Positions 1 through 10,200 of a stretch of DNA of 64,000 bases are shown here, one piece after another. This DNA is from Hyposmocoma kahamanoa (taxonomy: Eukaryota > Arthropoda > Insecta > Lepidoptera > Cosmopterigidae). Every line of letters begins with the position of its first letter. Position 1 is the stretch's first letter. Made by a program: the position numbers and the translations under genes. The stretch is taken from NCBI RefSeq assembly GCF_003589595.1, contig NW_020653712.1, positions 442,443 through 506,442 of the forward strand, written 5' to 3'. The notes beneath the pieces are model-generated. The model had not been told where the DNA came from, did not search any database, and saw nothing but the letters and a program-made list of their open reading frames with translations.

Positions 1-239
1 TACCGAAGTATGGTAGGTACTTAAAATGGTCTTTAATATCTTAGTATTAAGGATTACACTCACTTGCATGTGACAATAGAGCGTGTTGTGACATGAAGAT
101 AAACATAGCGATCATTTCTTAGTTTGTTTTGTTTGCGGAAGGAAGCAAATCTGTTTTGTGGTGTTAAAAATAGGGAAAAAGTTAATAAAACACAGTGTTT
201 ATAAATATACAGTGACAAGTTTTTGTTATTGATATCAAG

Positions 240-663
240 GTAAGTTTTTATAGGATAATTCTCTAGTTTCTCACTTTCTTTGAAGTTAATTTCAAACTTG
301 GAAGCTTCGATAACGACACTTCAGAATTACAAGTATTTATCTGAGTTGGTAATAGTACAATCAACTGGACGTCAATTGTTATATGTTGACCTTTAGAGCG
401 CCTTAGTAAGGCATGAAATACGAGTCGTTTTCGTAGTGTAGGTATTACACACAAATCAGTCACATCACATCAGAGTAGCAGGCATATGTAAAAACACAAC
501 AAGTTTCACTGTTTTTATTGACGATAGTGTAAAAGTCTACCTGTGGTTCATTAGCCTACTGAGTAATCTACATAGGTAACCAAATTGAATGAAATTATAA
601 AACTAGTTGAGCGAAATGTATGTTTTAATGTTATATAAGGAAATGGATGTTGATTTGTTGCAG
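240..663 (+). other. probable 5'UTR intron of the DUF7869-like gene
   Basis: A consensus donor (CAAG/GTAAGTT) at 239/240 and a pyrimidine-rich acceptor (TTTGTTGCAG) ending at 663 bracket an AT-rich stretch with no coding potential. The following exon holds the start of the large ORF. An ATG at 671 is in frame with that ORF but is closed by TAG after five codons, so translation as sequenced must begin at 692. The intron is inferred from the splice signals alone. Confidence 0.45.
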
Positions 664-691
664 ATCAGCCATGTCACACAGAAGCTAGAAA

Positions 692-3137
692 ATGATGATG
701 GCCTTAGCACAAAAAGATAAGTCTCGGAGAGAAAAATTTAAAGGTTCAAAGAAACTAAAGCGTGACATCCAGAATATCGATCCTGACTTTTTTCCTAGCA
801 GTGATGCTGACGATTCAAATGATGACTATCCTTTATCCGGACGAAGCAGCGCAAAACAATATTTTGCTGAAAAGAATCAAAATATGATACCAAATGTTTG
901 TTTTACTGACGATTACATTACATTAGAACCATCTACTTCGAAGATTGAAACCGTCAATCAGAACTCGGATAACTTTGATAACATCTCGATTAAATCTTCG
1001 GATTTATTAACATTTGGCTCTATTCCCATCAGTGAATATAATATCAATCCTACCGAAGACCCATCACCGATTACATGTCCAAATAGTGTAGAATTTAACC
1101 ATCAAAATGTAAACAACGCAATTCCAAACATGACGATTGGGGAAGAGCAAAACTTATCGTACCATCAACTTCTTCCAGTAGTAGCGCAAAACCATAATCA
1201 AGAGATAATTACGAATAATACAGTTGATAATATTGATAGTGCTTGCGCCGTGTTAATGAAGACCATTGATGAGGAAATATTGCATACAACCGATGATGAG
1301 TTCCTACATGTTGACAATGAACAAACATTAAACATTACTATCGAAAACGTACAAATACGAACAATGAATACAACACAAAATGACGAGATAAATAAAGAAA
1401 GTTCCGTTGATTTGATAACTTATACTAAAACAGGGACAATAAGAAAGACAAAGAAGTATGATGTGCCCTTGAAAGAGCGAAATAAAACTAAAATTATAGA
1501 AAAAAGGGAAAAACATGACGTAAAACCTCCATGCTCTTCATCATGCAGGCTTTTATGTATTATAAACATACCGGAAGAGCAACGAAAGCAATTGAATCAT
1601 TCTTTTTGGAGTTTAAGCAATAAAGACAGAAAAAATTTTATGTTGCACCACACTTATTCCCAACCTGTGAAACAGAGAACTGTCAATGAATCTGTTCCAA
1701 CTACTTACAGAAGACAAACTACATTCTTCTATTATCTTAAAAACTCACAAGGTTCGTCATGCAAAGTATGCAAAACTTTCTTTTTAACTACCTTGGGTTA
1801 TAATGCAGCTAACGACAAGCCCTTAAAGACTGCTTTAGGTAACAATAAGGATGACTCTGTCAGTGCTCCAGTGGACAAAAGATGTACTAACACTCCTCAC
1901 AACAAAATTGACGATGGTCCTATAAAGGAACACATATTTAGTTTTGACCCCAGGATATCGCATTATAGACGTGAACACGCGCCCAAACGCTTGTATTTGC
2001 CAAGTGACTTGTCTATTACAAATCTTCATACAGATTTCCTAGAAAAAAATCCTTCGATGACATGCTCTTACGATAAATACCGAAAAGTTCTGCAAGATTT
2101 AAATATTTCGTTCGTAAAACTGGGTCACGAAGAATGTGAAGTGTGTGAAGAATTCGATTTGCACGATAAAACGCATGATAAAGACAATCTCAAGGGAGAC
2201 TGTGAATGCTGTACCAGGTGGGCATGTCATATAGAACGAGCTAAGAGATCAAGAGAACAGTATCAATCTGACACTAACTTAACCAGCGCTGATACCATTG
2301 TTTACTCCGCAGACTTACAAAAAGTCATAATGCTACCGAGAATCGATATGTTTAAGTCGACTGTATTCACTCACAGGATTGTTGTTTATAATGAAAGTTT
2401 CGTCCCTACTGGAGCTAGGAAAGGTTCAAAAGAATCTAGTATCTATCCCGTACTTTGGCATGAAACATTATCTGGACGATCTAAAAATGAGATCATAAGC
2501 GCGTATTATCATTTTTTTATGTTCTATCGAGATATGAAAAATATTGTACTCTGGGTGGATAATTGTTCTGCTCAAAATAAAAACTGGACATTTTTTTCCT
2601 TTCTAATTTATATAATAAATTCTGATGATATCAATGCAGATTATTATAAAATACTTTGAAACCGGGCACACGTTTGTGTCTGCAGACTCTTTTCACCATA
2701 GAGTAGAACTGGCGATGAAACGGATGAAAAATAAAATATATGACTTTGATGATTTTTGCAAAGCTGTAAGTAGTGCTGGTAAAAATGTGAATACCAAAAA
2801 ATGACGTTAGATGATTTCTATGAGTGGCAAGACTACACGACCCAATACAAACTTTCCCGGCTGTCACCACGACCTTACATTAGTGACATTGTTGAAGTGG
2901 AAGTTAGCAGAGGCAGTTTTGATATTAGCTACAGAACTAGTTTCGATAATGAACCCATTACGGCAAGCATTATAGGTGCAAAGTTCTTAAAATTAGAGAA
3001 ACTTCCACCCCCAACTAAAAAAAATTGTACCTGCAGGAATTTCTCAAACAAAAAAAATAAATCTTTTAAAATCTTTTTCCAGTTTAATACCTGCTAATAG
3101 GATGTCTTTTTGGCGAGGACTGCCAACTTTTGATTAA
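692..3137 (+). pseudogene. DUF7869-like transposon-type protein, reading frame broken at three A runs
   Basis: A 655-codon open frame (692-2659) is followed by clear continuation in shifted frames up to a stop at 3135-3137. Visible features: an acidic, low-complexity N-terminal third; a Cys-rich middle (CKVC, then ECEVCEEFDLH and CECCTRW, suggesting metal binding); then DLQKVIMLPR and VDNCSAQNKNW, which recall the RNase-H-like core of DUF7869-type proteins carried by insect and cnidarian transposons; and the C-terminal ending MSFWRGLPTFD. The frame moves forward near 2648-2651 (AAAA), back at 2795-2800 (A6), and forward again in A runs around 3020-3060. All breaks sit in homopolymers, so sequencing error and true decay are both possible. 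A polyadenylation signal AATAAA lies at 3200. The family name is from memory. The exact role, nuclease or otherwise, is not known. Confidence 0.7.
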
Positions 3138-3468
3138 TTTAATTTCATAGAAAGCAAATAATGGCTTTAATTTTTTTTTTGTAATTTGCTGATACGGTCA
3201 ATAAAGTAATTAAAAAAAAATTTAAATGATTTTTTATTACAAACTAATAAGGTATTTTTATCAAATATAAAAATTTGACTTTGTTTATGGGATACTCTAT
3301 GAGCAGATTAAGGCTAAAAGCAGTATCTCAATTTTTGAAACTGTTATTTTTAATCAAAATAGCGGTATCTCAGAAAATAGGTATAATGGTACAAGTTATG
3401 GATAATTTGGGTATGTCAATAAATCTATAAGGCAAATTTACGTATAAATAAGTGTTAGCATCTTTAGA
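3138..3468. other. 3' flank of the DUF7869-like gene, no gene seen
   Basis: AT-rich DNA with AATAAA at 3200-3205 followed by an A run, consistent with the 3' end of the preceding element. The phrase GTATCTCA occurs twice (about 3321 and 3363). No terminal inverted repeat of the element could be paired with the window start. Confidence 0.4.
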
Positions 3469-3818
3469 TGTTACGGACGGCCGTGCGCGCCTGGCCGGTC
3501 AGAGCTGAAGTTCAGACGAGAATGATTAATTCAAGAGCTCTGATTGGCCGAGCGGCGTAGCGACCCATTGATAGGACCGGCACGATGTGGGAGACATCGT
3601 GCCGGTATAAATATGGGCGGATTTTGGTTTGTATTTAATCACTTTTCGAATCACTTTTTGTATTCACTCATGGAAGCACTTGTTACAATTTCTTGTTTCG
3701 TAAGTCAGATTGACATTTTTGTTTTATATGAATATACAGTCCATTTTAAATCAAGGAGTTTTTTATTATCGAAGGAGAATAAAGCAGGAGTTCAGTTTTG
3801 CGGGCTGAATTCTCCACA
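3469..3818 (+). mobile_element. solo LTR with 5-bp target site duplication
   Basis: The 350-bp unit begins TGTTACGG and ends CTCCACA (TG...CA borders). It is flanked on both sides by TTAGA (3464-3468 and 3819-3823), the 5-bp duplication expected of Ty3/gypsy, copia or BEL insertions. Inside, in the right order for an LTR, are a TATA box (TATAAATA at 3606) and a polyadenylation signal (AATAAA at 3778-3783). No internal retroviral coding sequence adjoins it, so this is a solo LTR left by LTR-LTR recombination. The 92-codon frame across it (3544-3822) is not a gene. The superfamily cannot be told from the LTR alone. Confidence 0.85.
3576..3613 (+). promoter_or_regulatory. perfect 13-bp palindrome abutting the LTR TATA box
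   Basis: ACCGGCACGATGT (3576-3588) and its exact reverse complement (3594-3606) surround the 5-base loop GGGAG. The final T of the right arm is the first base of TATAAATA (3606-3613), so the dyad lies directly against the core promoter of the solo LTR. It could be a dimeric factor site or an RNA/DNA hairpin. Function is inferred. Confidence 0.6.
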
Positions 3819-3823
3819 TTAGA

Positions 3824-4689
3824 AATATTTGTTTTTGAAGGTGCGAAAATACAATTTACAAAAAGTCGATTTTCTCAAAACTTACTCCGATTGAGATAGC
3901 GCTTTTCGGCTTATCAGGGCAGGCAGCGGACCTCATGAATTTCTCTATGCGCTTGTTTTGTCGGGTCTAACCTTAGAGGATGGAAAACTTAACATCTTAA
4001 TCAGCTTTTGTTCCTTGGTTTTATTACAAAGAATTTAACACAAATCGGCCAATGCCATTTAGCGGCAAAGTGTGGAACTAACGTCCCGTTACAAATGTAA
4101 CTTAACTATATTTGATATAAAAAGCTTTGGTAGTCAAATGTGACCTTTGTATGAGGTTCTCGGAATGTATGTGCGAAATTTGAAATTACCACGAGTCTTT
4201 CGGTGAAGGAAAACGAGATCAAACCTGCACGTCAAAGAAGGTTCACAACCATCAACCCTAGGAAAACGTTCTCAACTGTGACGTTCCCAATCCGCATTGG
4301 AGCAGCGCGGCGGACTATGGCCTAAACCCTCTCACCTCAGAGAAGACCCGCGCCCAGCATTGAGACTTAAAAAATATTTGTTAAATATAGAATAATGACT
4401 GTAATTTCATTGTATATATACAGATATTAGAGATACCCGAAAAAAAAATGATATGGCGAAGATATCAGACATACATACATACTCGTACATAGAGGTAAAC
4501 ATAAACTTGTAACCTAAGCTAGTAACAAATAAAACCAGATTAGTAAAAACGTATACGTACAATAAAGTACCAGTTAGTGTATCTGACTTGGAAATGGCTA
4601 CATTCAAACAAACATTAAAACTTTGCTTTGAAAATCACGCTTTTTATAAAATCAACGAATTTATGGTTTCAAATCTAAGTGAACATAAG
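3824..4689. other. non-coding stretch, degenerate repeats only
   Basis: No supportable gene. The piece around 3900-3985 (CTCATGAATTTCTCTATG, CTTAGAGGATGGAAAA) has related sequence near 35220 and 52715, indicating an old dispersed repeat. Confidence 0.4.
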
Positions 4690-4890
4690 AGATGGGAAAA
4701 ACTGCTTATTTTTTAAACGTTTAAACTTTATGCTTTTTTATAAAAAGCGTGCTTTTTTAAACGCTTTATCACTTATACGCTTTTTAGTTTGAAGCTAACA
4801 AAATTGTTTAGAAAACGTTTAAGCGCATAGACTTTTACGTGAAAAAAGCTTGCAACATTGTGTTGATAGCGAAAAGCAAAAGTAGACCAC
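4690..4890. repeat. AAGCGC-rich hAT-like repeat, copy 1 (partial)
   Basis: Begins GAGATGGGAAAAACTGCTTA and runs through repeated AAGCG/CGCTT words into AAAAAAGCTTGCAAC. The same order of words recurs at 5020-5285 and 6450-6795. The edge resembles the hAT-type terminus read at the end of copy 3 (GAGGTGGG). Right end is lost. Confidence 0.5.
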
Positions 4891-5019
4891 TAAAAGTTTT
4901 AAGGTAAGTTTTTTTTGTAAAAAACGAATTATATTATTATATAATTAAATAAAAATTTATGACATAACATAAAAATATGAACATTTTGTTCATTGGCCTT
5001 TAAAAGCATTCAAAAACAT

Positions 5020-5285
5020 CAGTTGTTTAACTTTGTAGTTGTTAACCGTTGAAATGGAAAAAACTGCTTACTTTTTTTAACGTTAAAACGTACGTTTAAA
5101 AAGTGTGCTTGTAAAAGCGCTTTTCACTTAAAACACTTTTTAGTTTGACGCTTAAAGTCTTTTAGAAAAACGTTAAGCGCATGGACCAACGCTTTCGCTT
5201 AAAATGAAAAGCGTGCTTATGCGCTTATTTTAAAAAGCAGACTTTTAAAGTGCTTTTCGTAGAAACATCTAGTGAATATTCATTT
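5020..5285. repeat. AAGCGC-rich hAT-like repeat, copy 2
   Basis: Shares the lead-in TAGTTGTTAACCGTTGAAAT and the following AAAAAACTGCTTA block with copy 3, then the AAGCGC/GCGCTT-rich body, ending about CATCTAG. Diverged from copies 1 and 3 by indels. Confidence 0.55.
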
Positions 5286-5461
5286 TCTTAAAAAATCATG
5301 ATGTTTCATCATGAGATGACACTAGTATGTATACCTGTATATTTCTGTAACTTGACTTACTTATAGGCAATGCACTGTGTTGTCTTGGTGAATAAATCAT
5401 TTGACTTTGGTTGATGATGATATTTTGGTTCATGCAACTGTTTTTTTTTTAATAATATTAA

Positions 5462-5612
5462 TTGACGGGACCAACAAGTCGTGAGCATGATGGTAAGCTA
5501 TACGTCTGTCCGTAACAGTTGCAGTGCCACTTAGAGCTTCAAATCACAAAGATCTGAGGGGTACTGTCACTGCGCCCGTCACCCTGAGACATAAGTTGAC
5601 AAGTCCCATATA
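5462..5612 (-). repeat. A-family repeat copy
   Basis: Matches the A-family core: GACGGGACnAACAAGTCGTG, then a CAGTTGCAGTGCCAC block, AAAGATCTGAGGGG, CACTGCGCCCGTCACC, and ACATAAGTTGACAAGTCCCA. The strand given is the one on which the copies end in ATAAAA. Truncated at its 5' part, where the element at 5613 begins. Confidence 0.75.
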
Positions 5613-5900
5613 TCGCACTGCTATTACAGTAGTGTTGTAACTCAAAATATGTGAAAGTCAAGATTATACTATGGCTAAACGTAAAATTTGCATCTCTACA
5701 CGTCAATAAACTCAAAATAAAATAAACTTAACTCAAAGGGACAAACTTTTCGTGAGGTAGTTCTGGACACACTGAACAGTCCTTACTCAAAAATATTAAA
5801 TTATTTTTTTATTTGTAAATATATTTGGCAAGTAGGAAATAATTTAAGATGCCTGTAATAAACTTTAAATTATACATGGTCACAGGTCCAACAATGAAAC
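5613..5900. repeat. partial copy of the 37184-37595 inverted-repeat element
   Basis: Starts at about TATCGCACTGCTATTACA and contains TGTTGTAACTCAAAATATGT, ACACGTCAATAAA and GCCTGTAATAAACTTTAA. Each occurs in reverse complement at 37370-37595. The far terminal repeat is not found here. Confidence 0.55.
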
Positions 5901-6146
5901 ACCAAAATTGCAAACATTCATAGTTCTGTTATTTTTAAAGTCAAGGGTATTTTTTTACACAGATAGCCAATTTAATTGAGTATCGAATGTCTTATACAGT
6001 TTATAGATAATGTTTAATATGGTTTATTTTTTTAAATGGGAAATGTTTCATTGTGTCCACAGGTATGTACACAATAAAACATCTTATATTCAACAGTGAA
6101 ACAAGGTAATTATTTCGTTATTTTTGTTATTATGGGAATATTTTAG

Positions 6147-6186
6147 ATTGAACGGAATACGCATAAACACGCGTATTCCATTCAAT
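6147..6186. repeat. 16-bp inverted repeat (hairpin)
   Basis: ATTGAACGGAATACGC (6147-6162) pairs with 6171-6186 across an 8-base loop with one mismatch. It stands alone in AT-rich DNA. It may be the remains of a small fold-back element. Confidence 0.6.
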
Positions 6187-6449
6187 TAATCGATTCTAAA
6201 TAGAATAATTTGTGTTCAAGTATTTGTTGATTACAAGTAGGCGTAATATTACTATAGTAGAAAAATACTATAATAAGATAGTTAAGTTATTTTACTTCAT
6301 TTAAAAAAATGTTCATTAGTTAAAAAAAATTTAAGACTTTCATTTTTAATCGATCATCTTTTTGTAATAGAAGATCTTATCAATTAACTTAAATAATGAA
6401 AACTTTTAAAAGAAATTTTTAAAGAAAGAAAGAAAGAAATTTTTAAAAG

Positions 6450-6795
6450 CAAAGTTGTTTAACTTTTGTAGTTGTTAACCGTTGAAATGGAAAAAACTGC
6501 TTATTTTTTAACGTTAAAACGGACCTTTAAAAAGCGTGCTTGTAAAAGCGCTTTTCACTTAAAACACTTTTTAGTTTGACGCTTAAAAAGTAGTTTAGAA
6601 AAACGTTGAAGCGCATAGACTTTATGTTTAAAAAAAGCTTGCAACGTTATTTTGAATTAATTTGTTTAGGAAACAGATGGCGCCGGTAACCAACGCTTAC
6701 GCTTAAAATGAAAAGCGCATAAGCGCATAAGCACTTATGCGCTTATTCTAAAAAGCAGAATTTTTAAGAGCTTTTTGTTTAAACGCCCACCTCTA
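6450..6795. repeat. AAGCGC-rich hAT-like repeat, copy 3 (longest)
   Basis: The most complete copy. It has the lead-in TAGTTGTTAACCGTTGAAAT, an AAGCGC-rich body with GCGCATAAGCGCATAAGCAC, and the end GTTTAAACGCCCACCTCTAG. Read on the minus strand this is CTAGAGGTGGGCGTTTAAAC, a terminus that looks like hAT transposons. No transposase frame is present. The hAT assignment is an inference from the terminus only. Confidence 0.55.
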
Positions 6796-6914
6796 GCGAT
6801 AAGTCTGTGGTCCGAAATGTCACAGGGATCATTTTATCTCTAGGTGTACAAGCGATATTAGTTTTTCTCAGATTCGAATAGGACTTAGTGCACAATGCAG
6901 TGGATCCAGTGCGC

Positions 6915-7045
6915 AAATGCCCTAAGGGTGGCATAATAGGGGATGATTCCGGTGTCGCGCACTTTCCGGTAACCGATTGTTAACCTTTCGGTTTCAGTTT
7001 GTATGTAGGTACATATAAACAAAGTTTGAAGTCGGTTTCTTTTTT
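6915..7045. repeat. D-family element, 5' truncated
   Basis: Carries the D-family core (CTAAGGGTGGCA, AGGGGATGATTCCGG, CGCGCACTTTCCGGTAACCG) and ends TTTGAAGTCGGTTTCTTTTT. It lies 20 bases from the stop codon of the GPx-like gene, so it probably falls in that gene's 3'UTR or just beyond. Confidence 0.6.
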
Positions 7046-7065
7046 ATTCTTTCTCTGTTTCTCTC

Positions 7066-7235
7066 TTAATTTACACTCGAACTATTTTCCCCCACTTTAG
7101 AAAGATCTGTCGATTGTAGGTCAGGTGCTTTAAAATCTAATGGTTTAACTGGTTCGTTGAGTCCAAGATAGGGTAATAGAGCTTTCTCCATCATTTTGAA
7201 ATCTGCATTCGGTGGCAACCTTTGGTCGGGAATAC
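7066..7235 (-). CDS. GPx-like gene, exon 4 with stop
   Basis: Acceptor CATTTATAG before 7235; stop TAA at 7066-7068. IPDQRLPPNADFKMMEKALL aligns with the C-terminal helix of the family. A polar tail ending GENSSSVN extends about 30 residues past the usual end. Confidence 0.85.
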
Positions 7236-10200
7236 CTATAAATGTATAAGAACACTGTAAAGAACTGGAATTAATTATGTATTTACGGGAATCGCAAGTG
7301 CAAAATTGGATGCAAAATGCGTGTTACTGACCCCGCGCCCCGCACCGGGCGCGTCAACTCGTCTCCGTACCGCACACCGCGCAAATCGCCTGCTCGCCGA
7401 TACCTCTACTATTTGGGAGACCAATCTATGTACTTAAGTAGAAACTATTCGAGCAATAAACGTAGTCAGTAAGCAATTGAACGAGTCTTATTCCAATCCT
7501 GAGAAGAGCAAGATCCTGATCCTGAACAAATACTGTTCACTGATCCTGATCTAGACCATCGACAATGCACTTAGGACAGAATTCTGCCTCCTCATGCCAG
7601 ACTGCCACGCAGAGGTCCCAGGTTCGATTCCCGGGCCGGGAGAAATATTTGTATGGCCTACATTTATTTCTCTCGTGAGTTTGGGTGTATATTGTGGTTG
7701 TCTATGTGTGTCCATGGCACCCGCGACACAGGGTTTCCCTAGTGCGGGGCTATGTTGAGTGTGGGCGTTATTATTATTATTTTCCAGGCTGATTTCTCAT
7801 CACATTTCCTTCACATTCAAATTATAATATAATAATGCATTCAAATTAACACCCTTGATAAGAAATTTAATAAACTATTACAAAATCCGTTATTTTGTTT
7901 CGTATTTATTATTCTCGTGTTCGTTTATTAAAAACGTGATCGTCAAACATATCGGAGAAGATTGGTTTACATACGAAATTCTTGACTTGTACACTCATAT
8001 TATCGGGCAAGTACAATCAAATGTGACAGAAGAAGAAGAAATGACAGGTAATGAAGATACATTGATGGTTGACGACGTAGATATAAGAGTCTAAAGGAAA
8101 ATTAAAATTAGATTCAAGTTGTGTTTTTTACTATTATTATAACAAAACGAGGCATGTTATCATTGTGTTGTTGCAAAAATAGCTATTCTGAACAATTACA
8201 AAACTAGTTATTTTAAGATTACTATTGCAAAACTGTCTATGTTCAATTTTTAAAGGAACCAAAGTAAAAACTTTAATGGGTACCTACTGTCATTTTGTTT
8301 CTTCATACTGTTTATCTCTTTTTTACCACAATTTTCAGATAATTAAAAAAGTATCATTTAAAATCCGTTTTCCGAACAATAATTGTTTTTTTTTTTTTTT
8401 AGTTTACAGCTTTTTTATCCACGCATATAACGCAGTTTACTAGTGGACTACTAATTTCGAATATGTAACTAAATTTTGATTAATTAAAATGTTAGTTATG
8501 CCCTTTTTCGCAGAAATGGTTTCGATAACGGAAAAAAAACATTGTAAAGTCAACCTGTAATTTGTGTTAAAACGCGCAGACAGGAACGCCTATAATAGAC
8601 AATCATTCGATGTTTGTAGTATAAATAATGTTAAAAAAAATTGTTAAAAAAATACCTGCTCTGTTAATGATGAATTTAGTATAATTGCTCTTTATTACCA
8701 GCGTGGAACTCTCGCCACGTACTCGTGGGCCGGGCGCCTCATGCTGTGAAAAATGATAAAAACAATAATTACAATAAAAAAATTATAGTCAAGTTTACTC
8801 GTCGAGTATACAGCGTGTCCCAAAATTCAACGATAAGCGGGCTCTGGAGGGTGGACCTGCGCATAACTACTTGAGGAAAAATAAGAAAAAAAATCTATCT
8901 CATTTTTTTTTTCAATTACGATAAAAAAATTGTTATTCTTCGAAAATTTACTCCCTTAATGATATTTTGAATCACCACGACCACATTTTTTCAGATATTT
9001 CTGATGTTTTAATTTTAACGGCCACCTAAGTAGTACTGCTGTCTACCACAACTCTTAAAAACCCTAAAATGCCTGCAGTTTTACACAAAAATCCATCAAA
9101 ATATTTTTTTTCCTTAAAATTTTGAAATATTTTTACCTTCAGTCGACTTTCACTCATCGTTTTGTAAAAAAATAGCATGGACACCACTGCGGCAAGTTTT
9201 TTTAAAAATTGACGCAACTAACCAAGATTCCAAAATGGTATAATACTTTAATAAAACTAGGCGCCAAAAATATTGGTACCATTTCTAAGAAAGATTAAAA
9301 TTCTTGATTATTGTTCTTGTTCATAATAATCACTTTTACTATGTGCCGAAAAAAGGTTATGTGTTGCAATTTCTTGGAATTTCAATGGCACGTGTGCGTA
9401 GTCGATACAATTTAGAAATTAGAGAGAGAGAAAAATACCGAGAGATATACGTTAGAAAGAGATAGATAGATGTCCTTTGTTGAATAGCAATAACGCAGGT
9501 AGAGAAGTTCCGGTGCTCAGCAAGTCAGTACGCTCTGCTCCTTTGTTTACTGCGCACCTTTCTGTAATCAATTGACGTAGCTCTCGTACTAACGACGGTA
9601 TAAACGATAATCAGTTCAAAATACGCCAAAACTCCAATTCACAGTCCAAAGTGATGCCAGATCAATTTAGTTTGCAGATCACTTAAATCCAGTCCAATAA
9701 GCCAAGCCAAAAGTCGTTAGTACGAGAGCTACGATCGACATCGTATATTTTTGAAATTCCTGCTTAGTAATTCGTTTCCAATGTCATTTGAGAAAACGAG
9801 ATGTTCTGGTTGGCTATCGCAAACGAATTAAGTTTGTGCCTACATGTACGTAAAACCGAAGGAAAATGAACGAATCGTTTTTATCAAAACGTACACATTT
9901 CAAACAGATTCCGTTTGAAGCTGCCATGGTGGTGGCATTGAATTTTAAGAAAACCTAATTTTCACACCTATTTTGAGTTTTCTCACATCGTAACTGATAT
10001 TATCAACGCCGGCCGGCAAGTGAAACTCATTTTTGAAGACAAGATCAAAATTGTGGTAAGTTCTGCAGCCTCTGGATTCAGGAGACTCAGCTTTGAAGAC
10101 CAATATACGCGCGTATAGCATATAGCTAATTGGTTCACATCGTTCTCAATGAAACTTACTCAATTACGATTAATTCTATGAAATATAAAGAATTTCTCGT

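Noticed and set aside
3544..3822. 92-codon plus-strand frame
   Set aside because: Entirely within the solo LTR and spans its TATA box and polyadenylation signal.
7855..8094. 79-codon plus-strand frame with acidic tail (EEEEMTGNEDTLMVDDVD)
   Set aside because: Looks mildly coding, but lies inside a GPx-like intron on the other strand, has no convincing splice sites or recognisable family. Left unannotated.
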